DNA of 64,000 bases from positions 620,001 to 684,000 of the forward strand of contig NZ_HG917868.1 of assembly GCF_000577895.1 (NCBI RefSeq), read 5' to 3'. The DNA comes from Clostridium bornimense. Its GTDB lineage: Bacteria > Bacillota > Clostridia > Clostridiales > Clostridiaceae. The notes under the pieces are model-generated. The model worked only from the letters and a program-made list of their open reading frames with translations. It was not told where the DNA came from and ran no database searches. Positions 8,622 through 18,232 of the stretch are shown here, piece after piece; within the stretch, counting starts at the first letter, position 1, and every line of letters begins with the position of its first letter. A program made the translations under genes and the position numbers.

Positions 8622-9070
8622 TTAATAGTTAGCAACAGTAACGACTATAAGTTATATTTAGTATATAAATACACACATTATAATAGAAAATATAGATCGG
8701 TTAAAAAAAAGAAAGATTAACATGAATATAACATAAATTTTAACTAGATTTAACAATTAAACCTTACTATTAACTTAGTAAGGTTTAAAGTCTGTTTCAG
8801 TATAAATAACCCTATTGAACAATTTGAAAGACTGTTGCATAATCATTTAATTTTACACTTTAGTACCTTACCTTATATAAATTCACAATAATACAAAACT
8901 TTAGATTAATGATAAGAATAAATTATATTATTATCATTTAAGGAAATCCATAATAATTCCTTATAATAATTATGATGCAGCAGCTTCTTTATAATTAATT
9001 TGACAACATATTTTTTTTAAGTCTTGGAATCTTTAAGATTTCAGGGCTTTTTTTAGCAATTGTAAAACTT
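8622..9070 (+). other. Intergenic region at the end of the toxin array
   Basis: TATAGATCGGTT and AAAGATTAA at 8690-8720 look like a worn copy of the immunity-gene tail at 6834-6862, a possible third unit boundary. A perfect palindrome (TTAAACCTTACTA with TAGTAAGGTTTAA, 8757-8788) and a terminator (9019-9054) follow. No gene was seen. Confidence 0.4.
9019..9054 (+). terminator. Rho-independent terminator, plus strand
   Basis: AAGTCTTGGAATCTT pairs with AAGATTTCAGGGCTT, using G-U pairs, and is followed by seven T. The G-U pairs and T tract make it directional for the plus strand, so it would close the toxin array rather than the minus-strand gene at 9071. Confidence 0.7.
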
Positions 9071-10261
9071 TTAGATACCTCTACGTTTTCTATTAAATTT
9101 GAAAAGAGAGATAGTAATAAAAATTAATAATAATATAGTCAGAGCGTAATATATTGATGTGTTTTCAGTGGAAGAATCAATTCTAACATCGTTAATAACT
9201 GCTGTAGTTGATATATTTGTTAAGTTCGCATTTTTAGATGGTGATGAAATGAAATTAACATTTTGAACAAATTCATTTTTAGGATTTTTATATGAGTAAC
9301 TAGCTACAAAGTTTTTATCATTATATACAAATAATGAATTAGATTCAGTAGGTATATCAGATATAGGTTCAATATTTGAATCATTGATTTTAAAAATTTT
9401 ATTATCGATAATTGTATAAATAAAATTATCTTCACCTAGGATTAATGGAGCTAACTTATTTGAGTAATTTTTAGATATATTAATAGAATCTACTTTTTTA
9501 AATTGATAATCTATCAATTGAAATTTATCCATTTTATTTTTTGATGAGAGTATATATAGTGAATTATTTTGAATAAGTACAGAATTATCTTTTTTAAACT
9601 TTGTATAATCTAATGGAATATCAAATTCTTCTTTATTAAGATTAGAATCTAGTTTTAATATTTTTGTATAATTGTTATCATCATAACTTATCCATACTGA
9701 ACCATTGTTGTTTGATGGTATAAGAGAAAAATCATCAGGTATTATTACATAATTACCTTTATTTGTAGCAATTCCTTTTACTTTTTCATCATCTAACTTA
9801 CCGGAGAAAGAAAATAAAAAGGTATTATTATCAAAGCAATCTAAAATTTTTGAAATATTTGCAGAGATTTTGGAGTGATTATAGGCATTTTCATATACAA
9901 ATTTTTGTATAAATGGTGTTGATATATTTTCTTCTCTATTTAAGCTATTATCTGAAGGGTTGAATCTCCAGATTTCCTTTTCTAATGAAAAAAGTATATT
10001 TCCATCAAATATACCTAAATAATTAGATGTATTTGAAAAATGCAATGTATTTATAGGAGTAAAATTGCCATTATCCATGATGCATAATGAATTTTTAAAT
10101 TGTAAGTTATTTACTAAAAAATAACTTTTATCTTCGTATTGAAATAGAAATTTTTCATTTTCTTTAAAAGTGTATTTTTTATATGTAGTGGCACCTTGTA
10201 CGCTAAGAGGTAAAAGTAGCACTATAAAAAATAACGATAATGTTTTAATTAAATATTTCAT
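9071..10261 (-). CDS. Secreted, membrane-tethered protein of unknown function
   Basis: A 396-residue protein with a signal peptide (basic start, hydrophobic core at about 5-20, VQGA cleavage-like site) and a C-terminal membrane segment (about 370-388) followed by the basic tail KFNRKRRGI. Between them is a long domain of repeating short strands with many N, S and aromatic residues, a pattern that suggests a beta-propeller-like fold. It would sit outside the cell, held by the C-terminal segment. It is read away from dnaE, and AAGGTG precedes the ATG. No family was recognised. Confidence 0.7.
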   Translation of the reverse strand: MKYLIKTLSLFFIVLLLPLSVQGATTYKKYTFKENEKFLFQYEDKSYFLVNNLQFKNSLCIMDNGNFTPINTLHFSNTSNYLGIFDGNILFSLEKEIWRFNPSDNSLNREENISTPFIQKFVYENAYNHSKISANISKILDCFDNNTFLFSFSGKLDDEKVKGIATNKGNYVIIPDDFSLIPSNNNGSVWISYDDNNYTKILKLDSNLNKEEFDIPLDYTKFKKDNSVLIQNNSLYILSSKNKMDKFQLIDYQFKKVDSINISKNYSNKLAPLILGEDNFIYTIIDNKIFKINDSNIEPISDIPTESNSLFVYNDKNFVASYSYKNPKNEFVQNVNFISSPSKNANLTNISTTAVINDVRIDSSTENTSIYYALTILLLIFITISLFKFNRKRRGI

Positions 10262-10402
10262 AATATCACCTTCTATTTGTAAAATATTACCATAAATATA
10301 TCTTACTCTTATTTACAAAAAATGTAAATGATTTTTCTTAAAACTGTTTATATAAAGAAAAAGCAAAGTATGTTAAAATTCATACAGGAGGTGATTTTAG
10401 TG

Positions 10403-13400
10403 ATGAAAGATTTTGTGCATCTCCATCTTCATACAGAATATTCTTTATTAGATGGATCTGGTAAAGTTAAGAAAGTAATAGAGAAGGCAAAAGAATTGGG
10501 GATGAAGTCTGTTGCTATAACTGATCATGGTGCTATGTATGGTTGTGTAGAATTTTACAAAGCAGCACAAGAAGCCGGCGTAAAAGCAATAATAGGATGC
10601 GAGATATATTTAGCAGGTAAAGATCATAGAATAAAATCTTTAGAAGGTGGAAATGATACTTATCATTTAGTTTTATTAGTAAAAAACGAAACAGGGTATA
10701 ATAACCTTATGAAGATTGTAACAGAGGCATCTTTAAATGGATTTTATTATAAGCCTAGGGTAGATGTAGAGTATTTAAAAGCTCATAGTGAGGGATTAGT
10801 AGCCCTATCTGCATGTTTAGGGGGAACGGTAGCTAAGCATTTGTTAAGAGATGAGAAAGAAAAGGCAAAACAATGGGCTATAACACTTAGAGATATTTTT
10901 GGAGAAGATTTTTATCTAGAAGTTCAAAATCATGGTATGGAAGAACAGATAAAAGTAAATAGTGAAATTGTATCTTTAGCAAGAGAGTTAAATATAGAGT
11001 TAGTGGCTACTAATGATGTTCACTATATAGAAAAAGAAGATTATAAAGCACATGACGTTCTTATTTGTATTCAAACAGGAAAAACTGTAGATGATGAAAA
11101 TAGAATGACATATAAAGAAGGAGAATTTTATATTCGTTCAAGAGAAGAGATGGAAGAATTATTTCCAGATCTTGAAGAAGCTTTAGATAACACTGTTAAA
11201 ATAGCAGAAAAATGTGATTTTCATTATGAATTTCATCATTCTAAGTTACCAAACTTTCCACTACCAGAAGGAACAGATCATTATGAGTATTTAGTTCAGC
11301 AATGTTATAAAGGTCTAGCTGAAAGATATGATGTTATAACAGATGAAATAAAAGAAAGAATGGATTATGAGCTTAATATTATCAAGACAATGGGGTATGT
11401 AGATTACTTTTTAATTGTTTGGGATTTTATAAAGTACGCCATTGATAATAATATAATGACTGGTCCAGGGAGAGGTTCTGCAGCTGGATCTATTGTCGCT
11501 TATACATTAGGAATAACAAAAATTGATCCAATAAAGTATGGTCTTATTTTTGAAAGATTCTTAAATCCTGAGAGAGTAAGTATGCCCGACGTGGATTCTG
11601 ATTTTTGCTATGAGAGAAGACAAGAAGTTATAGATTATGTTGTGGATAAGTATGGTAAGGAATGTGTTTCGCAGATTATAACCTTCGGAACTATGGCACC
11701 AAGAGCTTGTATAAGAGATGTAGGAAGGGCAATGAGTTATTCTTATGCAGAAGTTGATGCTATAGCTAAGATGATTCCTACTATGCTTGGAATAACAATA
11801 GATAAAGCATTAGAAATTAATCCAGAGCTTAAAAAAGCTTATGAAAGTGATGAGAGAGTAAAAAATCTTATTGATATAGCAAAAAAATTAGAAGGGTTAC
11901 CTAGACATACATCTACTCATGCTGCAGGTGTTGTTATAGCATCAAAGCCATTGGTAGAATATGTTCCCCTTACAAAAAATGAAGAAGCTATAGTAAGTCA
12001 ATTTACTATGGGTACATTAGAAGAACTTGGACTTCTAAAAATGGATTTCTTAGGCCTTAGAACATTAACAGTTATAAGAGATACTTTAGAGTTCGTGAAA
12101 AATAACAAAGGAATAGATATAAATCTAGATGAAATAGATTTAGACGACCATAGAGTTTATGGAATGATAGGTGAAGGGAAGACTGTGGGAGTTTTCCAAT
12201 TAGAATCTCCAGGAATGACAAACTTTATGAAAGAATTAAAACCGGATTCTTTGGAAGATATTATAGCGGGGATTTCTCTTTATAGACCAGGTCCTATGGC
12301 AGAGATACCTACCTATATAGAAAGTAAAAAGAATTCAAATAGAATACAGTATATAACTAAAGAATTGGAGCCAATTCTTAACGTGACGTATGGAGTAATG
12401 GTTTACCAAGAACAGGTAATGGAAATAGTTAGAAAACTTGCCGGATATTCCATGGGACGTTCTGACATGGTTAGAAGAGCCATGTCAAAAAAGAAACATA
12501 AAGTTATGGAAGAGGAAAGAAAAAATTTCATTTATGGAATTGTAGATGAAAATGGAGAAATTGAGGTTCCAGGATGTATAAGAAATGGAATTAGTGAAGA
12601 AGCAGCAAATAAAATATTTGATCAAATGATGGATTTTGCCTCTTATGCATTTAACAAGAGCCACGCAGCAGCATATGCGTTAGTAGGATATTATACAGCG
12701 TATCTTATGTATTACCATCCAACAGAATATATAGCAGCAATGCTAAACTCTGTTATGGGTAATAACGAAAAAGTTGCTTTCTATATAAGATTTGCTAAAG
12801 AACAAGGTATTGAAGTTTTACCACCAGATATAAATGAATCTTTTTGGAAGTTTACAGCAAAAGAGAACACAATAAGATTTGGATTAGGTGCAATAAAAAA
12901 TGTTGGTTCTAATGTTATTTCTTCTATTGTAAGAACAAGAGAAGAAAAAGGGGACTTTACTGATTTTGGAGATTTTATAAATAAAATTGATACATCAGAA
13001 ATTAATAAAAGAGCAGTAGAAAGCTTAATAAAAGCCGGTGCTTTTGATTCATTTATGATATTTAGATCTAGATTATTAGCAGTATATGAAAAATTATTAG
13101 ATGGTGCTTCTAATGATAGAAAAAGAAATATAGCAGGTCAGATGAATTTATTTACCGATTTTGAAGAAAGCTATAAATCTCTTGAGATTTCATATCCTAA
13201 TATAAAAGAATTTGAGAAAAAATATATTTTAGCGATGGAAAAAGAAATGACAGGAATTTATATTTCTGGTCATCCACTTGATGACTACGTTGATACTTTA
13301 GAAGAAATGACTGATACAACAACTATAGATATTGTTGGATCTGTAGAACTTGAAGGAGAAACAGTAGATGGTGGAAATTATATTAAAGATGGAGATAGAG

Positions 13401-13876
13401 TAAAAATAGGTGGAATAATATCATCAGTAACTAAAAAGTTTACTAAAAATAATGATATTATGGCATTTATTAACGTACAAGATTTATATGGTGAAGTTGA
13501 AGTTATAGTTTTTCCAAAAACAATGGAAAAGAATGCTATGTATATAAAAGAAGATGCATTGGTATTAATAAGAGGAAGAATAACAAAAAGAGAAGATGAA
13601 GCCCCTAAAGTTATTTGTGAAAATATAGAGCCACTTATTAAAGTAGAAGACGAAAAAGTTTATATAAGAGTTGCTAATAGAAGAGCGGCGACAGAAGCTA
13701 AAAATATATTAAGATATATGAATGAATTTATGAAGGGTGGTTGTCCTACTTTGATATTTATTGAAGAAGATCGAAAGGCATATAAAATGCCAAGTGATTT
13801 ATGGGTAAATTCAAAGCTAGATACAATGGAATTTTTGAAATCCTCTTTTGGAGAAGAAAATGTAAAAATAAAATAA
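10403..13876 (+). CDS. dnaE: DNA polymerase III alpha subunit, DnaE type
   Basis: Replicative polymerase of 1157 residues. The N-terminal PHP domain starts FVHLHLHTEYSLLDG; the polymerase core has GPGRGSAAGS (about 354) and the two catalytic aspartates of PDVDSDF (about 395-400); a helix-hairpin-helix region lies near 870-890, and a C-terminal OB-fold (GDRVKIGGIISSV onward) near 995-1080. ATG 10403 was chosen because AGGAGGTGA lies 8 bases upstream; the longer reading from 10328 has no ribosome site. Clostridia usually have both PolC and DnaE; this is the DnaE form, without the PolC exonuclease insert. It stands upstream of pfkA and pyk in an arrangement common in clostridia. Confidence 0.97.
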   Translation: MKDFVHLHLHTEYSLLDGSGKVKKVIEKAKELGMKSVAITDHGAMYGCVEFYKAAQEAGVKAIIGCEIYLAGKDHRIKSLEGGNDTYHLVLLVKNETGYNNLMKIVTEASLNGFYYKPRVDVEYLKAHSEGLVALSACLGGTVAKHLLRDEKEKAKQWAITLRDIFGEDFYLEVQNHGMEEQIKVNSEIVSLARELNIELVATNDVHYIEKEDYKAHDVLICIQTGKTVDDENRMTYKEGEFYIRSREEMEELFPDLEEALDNTVKIAEKCDFHYEFHHSKLPNFPLPEGTDHYEYLVQQCYKGLAERYDVITDEIKERMDYELNIIKTMGYVDYFLIVWDFIKYAIDNNIMTGPGRGSAAGSIVAYTLGITKIDPIKYGLIFERFLNPERVSMPDVDSDFCYERRQEVIDYVVDKYGKECVSQIITFGTMAPRACIRDVGRAMSYSYAEVDAIAKMIPTMLGITIDKALEINPELKKAYESDERVKNLIDIAKKLEGLPRHTSTHAAGVVIASKPLVEYVPLTKNEEAIVSQFTMGTLEELGLLKMDFLGLRTLTVIRDTLEFVKNNKGIDINLDEIDLDDHRVYGMIGEGKTVGVFQLESPGMTNFMKELKPDSLEDIIAGISLYRPGPMAEIPTYIESKKNSNRIQYITKELEPILNVTYGVMVYQEQVMEIVRKLAGYSMGRSDMVRRAMSKKKHKVMEEERKNFIYGIVDENGEIEVPGCIRNGISEEAANKIFDQMMDFASYAFNKSHAAAYALVGYYTAYLMYYHPTEYIAAMLNSVMGNNEKVAFYIRFAKEQGIEVLPPDINESFWKFTAKENTIRFGLGAIKNVGSNVISSIVRTREEKGDFTDFGDFINKIDTSEINKRAVESLIKAGAFDSFMIFRSRLLAVYEKLLDGASNDRKRNIAGQMNLFTDFEESYKSLEISYPNIKEFEKKYILAMEKEMTGIYISGHPLDDYVDTLEEMTDTTTIDIVGSVELEGETVDGGNYIKDGDRVKIGGIISSVTKKFTKNNDIMAFINVQDLYGEVEVIVFPKTMEKNAMYIKEDALVLIRGRITKREDEAPKVICENIEPLIKVEDEKVYIRVANRRAATEAKNILRYMNEFMKGGCPTLIFIEEDRKAYKMPSDLWVNSKLDTMEFLKSSFGEENVKIK

Positions 13877-13894
13877 GATATAGGTAAGAATGAT

Positions 13895-13944
13895 GAGAGG
13901 GCTGTCGCAATATCAAATAAAAATTTGTATGCGAGAGCCTTTCT
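13895..13944 (+). terminator. Terminator-like hairpin after dnaE
   Basis: GGCTGTCGCA pairs with TGCGAGAGCC around an AT-rich loop, followed by TTTCT. The T tract is short, so termination may be partial. It touches the left end of a dispersed repeat. Confidence 0.55.
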
Positions 13945-14255
13945 CAGTGCACAGTTCAAAGTGATGGTTGAAATTCTTGCAGAATTTCTTAGAGTATAAG
14001 TATAAAGTAACAGTTCATAATTTGTTCTGGGTTTTTTAATAAATTTAGATTTTCTAAATAGATTGTAATAGAAGAATTATGTCAGTTATATTCGCAGGAT
14101 GCTTGAATGTGGGTGGTAAAATGCTAATGTAAGTTGGAGATTTGTCGTGAAACATAATTTTTCATTTATAGTAAAATAGAAACATCTAGCTGTCCGCAGG
14201 ACTATAATATTTTCCCCACAGGGGAAAATTAACCTTCACTGTGAACTGTGCACTG
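13945..14255 (+). repeat. Dispersed MITE-like element, copy 1
   Basis: A 311-bp block bounded by inverted ends of about 25 bp: CAGTGCACAGTTCA at the left and its complement TGAACTGTGCACTG at the right. Inside are GAAATTC/GAATTTC, GTCCGCAGGAC and ATTTTCCCC/GGGGAAAAT palindromes shared with the copies at 17414 and 31286. There is no coding capacity. The rest of the 640-bp gap before pfkA holds only the pfkA promoter region. Confidence 0.7.
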
Positions 14256-14418
14256 AATTGCAAATATTAATAAGTTCTACAAGTATAAGTGTTAAAATCT
14301 ATAGAAAATAAAAAATAGCTCTAACTAACATAAAAATAATTAAATATGATAAAAATACTATTGTTCCTATTTTATTTTTAAGATAATGTGAAATTTATCA
14401 ATAGCTTTCGTGAAAGCA

Positions 14419-14447
14419 TTGAATAATTTACATATTTCTATTACAAT
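14419..14447 (+). promoter_or_regulatory. pfkA promoter
   Basis: TTGAAT, a 17-bp spacer and TACAAT, about 70 bases upstream of pfkA, with a small hairpin (AGCTTTCGTGAAAGC) just before the -35 box. The fit to the vegetative sigma consensus is good but not perfect. Confidence 0.5.
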
Positions 14448-14515
14448 AGAAAGGGGAATTTATCAAATATCAAAGTAAAATTGAATAGAATCCAAAAAGC
14501 AATGGGGGTATTGGG

Positions 14516-15475
14516 ATGAAAAGTATTGCTATTTTGACTAGTGGTGGGGATGCACCAGGGATGAACGCTGCTATAAGAGCGGTGGTTCGAACTGCACTAG
14601 ATAAGGATTTGAAAGTATTTGGCGTTAATAGAGGATATAGTGGCCTAATTAATGGTGAGTTATTTGAAATGAATAGGGAATCAGTTTCAGATATAATTCA
14701 TAGAGGAGGCACTATTTTAAGAACAGCTCGTTGTGAAGAATTCAAGACAGAGGAAGGAAGAAAAAGAGCAGCTAGTGTTTTAAAAGTTTTTGGCATAGAT
14801 GGACTTGTAGTCATTGGTGGCAATGGTACTTTTGCAGGTGCTCAATTATTATCTAAGTTAGGAGTAAAAACAATAGGACTTCCAGGAACTATAGATAATG
14901 ATTTACCTTATACTGATTATACTATTGGATTTGACACTGCACTAAATACTGTTCTTGATGCAATCAACAAGTTAAGAGATACTTCAAGTTCTCATGAAAG
15001 GGTGAGTATCGTTGAAGTTATGGGAAGAGACTGTGGTGATATTGCATTGCATGCAGGAGTAGGTGGAGGAGCTGAATTTGTCATTCTTCCTGAAAAAGGA
15101 TATAATGAAGAAGAAATTTGTAAAAATATTTTACAAGGCAAAGTGAAAGGAAAATTACATAGTTTAATTATTATGGCAGAAGGTGTCGGTGGCACTGATG
15201 AATTAGCAAATAAAATAGAAGAAGTAACAGGAATTGAAACAAGAGCTACGAAATTAGGACATATTCAACGAGGAGGAAGTCCATCAGCTTTTGATAGGGT
15301 TTTAGCATCAAGAATGGGCTATAAGGCTGTAGAATTATTGTGCCAAGGAAAAACATCTAAGGTTCTTGGAATGAAAAACGGAAAAATATTCGATATGGAT
15401 ATTAATGAAGCGTTAGAAGTACCAAGAAGTTTCGATGAGGAGTTATACACGATATCTAAGATAATATCTAATTAA
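14516..15475 (+). CDS. pfkA: ATP-dependent 6-phosphofructokinase
   Basis: Phosphorylates fructose 6-phosphate to the 1,6-bisphosphate, the committed step of glycolysis, in the cytosol. The 319-residue length is standard for the bacterial enzyme. [10 protein letters not shown] (about 8-17) and GGNGT (about 102) form the nucleotide site; PGTIDNDL (about 124-131) holds the catalytic aspartate; HIQRGGSPS (about 249) completes the sugar phosphate site. A good ribosome site, GGGGGTATTGGG, precedes ATG 14516. It lies 108 bases before pyk, so the first and last regulated kinases of glycolysis are neighbours, as in many Firmicutes. Confidence 0.97.
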   Translation: MKSIAILTSGGDAPGMNAAIRAVVRTALDKDLKVFGVNRGYSGLINGELFEMNRESVSDIIHRGGTILRTARCEEFKTEEGRKRAASVLKVFGIDGLVVIGGNGTFAGAQLLSKLGVKTIGLPGTIDNDLPYTDYTIGFDTALNTVLDAINKLRDTSSSHERVSIVEVMGRDCGDIALHAGVGGGAEFVILPEKGYNEEEICKNILQGKVKGKLHSLIIMAEGVGGTDELANKIEEVTGIETRATKLGHIQRGGSPSAFDRVLASRMGYKAVELLCQGKTSKVLGMKNGKIFDMDINEALEVPRSFDEELYTISKIISN

Positions 15476-15487
15476 AAGAGTTAATAA

Positions 15488-15516
15488 AGGAAATTAGACT
15501 CTTTGTCTAATTTCCT
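15488..15516 (+). promoter_or_regulatory. Hairpin between pfkA and pyk
   Basis: AGGAAATTAGAC pairs perfectly with GTCTAATTTCCT across TCTTT. The following bases, ATAATTATAA, are not a strong T tract, so this may be a leaky terminator or an mRNA processing or stability element that sets the pyk to pfkA ratio. Confidence 0.5.
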
Positions 15517-15583
15517 ATAATTATAATACTATATACTATCTAAAATATTAAAAAAGAATTTAAGGATTAAGGAGAGTATCAAG

Positions 15584-17344
15584 ATGCAAAAAACAAAAAT
15601 GGTATTCACTGTAGGACCAGCAAGTGAAACTGAAGAAGTTCTATCACAACTTATTGAAGCAGGTATGAGCTGTTCAAGACATAATTTCTCACATGGAGAT
15701 CATGCTGAGCACAAAGCTAGACTTGACTTAGTTAAAAAGTTAAGAGAAAAGTATAATAAGCCAATAGCAATAATGTTAGATACTAAAGGACCAGAAATCA
15801 GAACACACAAGTTTGTAAATAAGAAAGAAGAATTACAAAAAGGTGAAACTTTCACAGTTTACTGTGGTCAAGAAGTTGAAGGAGATATCACAAAGTGTTC
15901 TGTTACATATGCAGAACTTTACAAAGATGTTAAACCAGGAAACACAATCTTAATAGATGACGGTTTAGTAGGATTAACAGTTAAAGAAGTAGTTGAAAGC
16001 GAAAAGAAAATAATTTGTGAAGTTCAAAATACAGGATTAGTTGCTACTCACAAAGGTGTTAACGTACCAGGAGTATCAATTAAATTACCAGCTTTAACTG
16101 ATAAAGATAAAGCAGATTTAATTTTCGGTTGTGAACAAGGTGTTGATTTAGTAGCTGCTTCATTCATAAGAAAAGCTGCTGACGTATTAGCAATCAGAAA
16201 AGTATTAGAAGAAAATGGTGGATCAGAAATCCAAATATTCTCAAAGATCGAAAACCAAGAAGGTGTTGATAATATCGATGACATTATCAAATTCTCTGAT
16301 GGTATCATGGTAGCTAGAGGAGATATGGGTGTTGAAATTCCACTACAAAATGTACCAATGGTTCAAAAAATGATCATTGAAAAATGTAACAAAGCAGGTA
16401 AGCCAGTAATTACTGCTACACAAATGCTTGATTCTATGATGAGAAATCCAAGACCAACAAGAGCAGAAGTATCAGACGTAGCTAATGCTATATATGATGG
16501 TACAGATGCAGTTATGCTTTCAGGGGAATCTGCAAACGGTTCTTACCCAGTAGTTGCTGCACAAACTATGGCTAAAATTTGTCAAGCTGTAGAAGAAAAC
16601 ATAGATTATGTTGCTGCTTTAGAAAAGAGAAAAGAAGCTGCTATGACTAACGTAGCTAACGCTATATCTCTTGCTACTTGCACAACAGCAATGGAATTAA
16701 ATGCTAAAGCTATAATTACTGCAACTCAAACTGGTAACACTGCTAAGATGGTTTCTAAATACAGACCAGCAGCTCCAGTTATAGCTGTTACTCCAAGTGC
16801 TATAGTTGCTAGAAAGCTTGCATTAAACTTCGGTGTACACCCAATTCTTTCTGAAAAGATCGAAACTACTGATGAATTAATTCAAGATGCAGTAAACAAA
16901 GCTAAAGAAGCTGGATGCGTAAATGACGGTGATTTAGTAGTTGTTGCAGCTGGTATCCCAGTTCATTTATCAGGTTCTACAAACATGTTAAAAGTTCATG
17001 TAGTAGGTGACGTTTTAGTTCAAGGAAAAGGAATGGGAAATGCTCACGGATTTGGTAATGCAAAAGTTGTTACAGATTCATCAGATTTAAGCAACATCGA
17101 AAGAGATGATATTTTAGTTGTTAAAACTTTAGATAAGAACTTCGTTGAAGTTTTAGACAAAGTTGCTGGTATCATTTCAGAAGAAGGTGGATTAACTTCT
17201 CATTTAGCTGTTGAATGTGTATCAAGAAACATTCCATTAATCACTAATGCTGGTGATGCTACTACAGTTATTAAAGCTGGAACATTCGTATCAATGGATG
17301 TAAACAGAGGAGTAGTTTACGCTGGTAAAGCTAACTTAGCTTAA
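15584..17344 (+). CDS. pyk: Pyruvate kinase with C-terminal PEP-utiliser-like domain
   Basis: Converts phosphoenolpyruvate and ADP to pyruvate and ATP. The 586 residues comprise a standard kinase of about 475 residues, with DTKGPEIRT (about 65), IFSKIENQEG (about 217) and ITATQMLDSMM (about 283), plus an extra C-terminal domain with GGLTSHLAVEC (about 540), like the phosphohistidine domain of PEP-using enzymes. This extra domain is typical of Bacillus and Clostridium enzymes. The N-terminal motif reads SRHNFSHG where many relatives have SRLNFSHG. AAGGAGAG precedes ATG 15584. The codon choice is noticeably more biased than in neighbours, as expected for a highly expressed gene. Confidence 0.97.
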   Translation: MQKTKMVFTVGPASETEEVLSQLIEAGMSCSRHNFSHGDHAEHKARLDLVKKLREKYNKPIAIMLDTKGPEIRTHKFVNKKEELQKGETFTVYCGQEVEGDITKCSVTYAELYKDVKPGNTILIDDGLVGLTVKEVVESEKKIICEVQNTGLVATHKGVNVPGVSIKLPALTDKDKADLIFGCEQGVDLVAASFIRKAADVLAIRKVLEENGGSEIQIFSKIENQEGVDNIDDIIKFSDGIMVARGDMGVEIPLQNVPMVQKMIIEKCNKAGKPVITATQMLDSMMRNPRPTRAEVSDVANAIYDGTDAVMLSGESANGSYPVVAAQTMAKICQAVEENIDYVAALEKRKEAAMTNVANAISLATCTTAMELNAKAIITATQTGNTAKMVSKYRPAAPVIAVTPSAIVARKLALNFGVHPILSEKIETTDELIQDAVNKAKEAGCVNDGDLVVVAAGIPVHLSGSTNMLKVHVVGDVLVQGKGMGNAHGFGNAKVVTDSSDLSNIERDDILVVKTLDKNFVEVLDKVAGIISEEGGLTSHLAVECVSRNIPLITNAGDATTVIKAGTFVSMDVNRGVVYAGKANLA

Positions 17345-17357
17345 TATTTATAAATAT

Positions 17358-17391
17358 AAAGGACTGTAACCTAGTGTTATGGTCCTTTTAT
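17358..17391 (+). terminator. Rho-independent terminator after pyk
   Basis: AAAGGAC pairs with GTCCTTT, followed by a TTAT tail. It ends the glycolytic pair. Confidence 0.75.
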
Positions 17392-17413
17392 AATGCCATA
17401 GAAATAGTGAAAA

Positions 17414-17709
17414 CAGTGCACAAAACAGGGCACAGGTATGAAGGAAATTCCTGCGGAATTTCTTAGAATTTAAGTGATTAAGTTTGTGTTATAAAATAGA
17501 TTAGTTTTCTTAAGTTAATTTTATTTGATACAAAATCATTACGGGGAGATAATGAAAGTTGCACTTTCATGTAGCATATCTTCAGTTCACAGTTTTCAAT
17601 GCATAGTAATTATGAAATGCTAAATTTTAAATATAAATTACGAATTGTATTTGCTGTCCGCAGGACTATAATATTTTCCCCAACAGGGAAAATTAACCTT
17701 ACTTGTGCC
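17414..17709 (+). repeat. Dispersed MITE-like element, copy 2
   Basis: About 296 bp. It has the family's internal palindromes GGAAATTCCTGCGGAATTTC (17443-17462), TGAAAGTTGCACTTTCA (near 17551) and GTCCGCAGGAC followed by ATTTTCCCC. The ends are less well kept than in copy 1 (GGGCACAGGTATGAAGG against CCTTACTTGTGCC). No coding sequence. Confidence 0.7.
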
Positions 17710-17816
17710 ATAATAAAAGGAGTTATTGCTAATAAATTTTCATTTGTCAATGGGACAAATCCATCACAATTGTGAATTATTTAAGTAAATATATGTTTAA
17801 ATCATTAATTTCTTGA

Positions 17817-17866
17817 TATAATATAGATAGGCAACTGATTTTATGCACCGAAAGGTGCGTTTTTTT
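17817..17866 (+). ncRNA. Possible very short transcript: promoter box plus terminator
   Basis: An extended -10 box (TGATATAAT, 17814-17822) is followed within about 25 bases by a perfect terminator, GCACC-GAAA-GGTGC and seven T. No gene lies between them. It could be an RNA of about 40 bases, or an attenuated leader of gltB, whose ATG is 370 bases further on. No clear -35 box was seen. The rest of the gap to gltB is AT-rich and featureless. Confidence 0.35.
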
Positions 17867-18232
17867 ATAGCAATGATGTTAATAAGATATATAAATGCAA
17901 ATTTTATCTATAAGATAAAAATTTTATTTATTGAAATGAAATTTATATTGCATTAGTAAATCTTAAAGAAAAAAAATATTCAATGTTAAAATAATTCTAA
18001 GTAATAGTAATAAAAAAATAAAAAATATGAAGTTATCAAAGATAATCCTTGCAAAAAAGATAAATATGCATAAAAATTCACCAATGAATATTAAATTAAT
18101 ATTGATTTTATGAAAGTTTGGTGATAAGATAACTTCACAAACAATATAATGGTTCAGTTATGTAGGAAAGTAAATATAACGCTATTCTTTAATAATCATT
18201 GAATACCCAAATAATAATTAAGGGGGAAGGTT

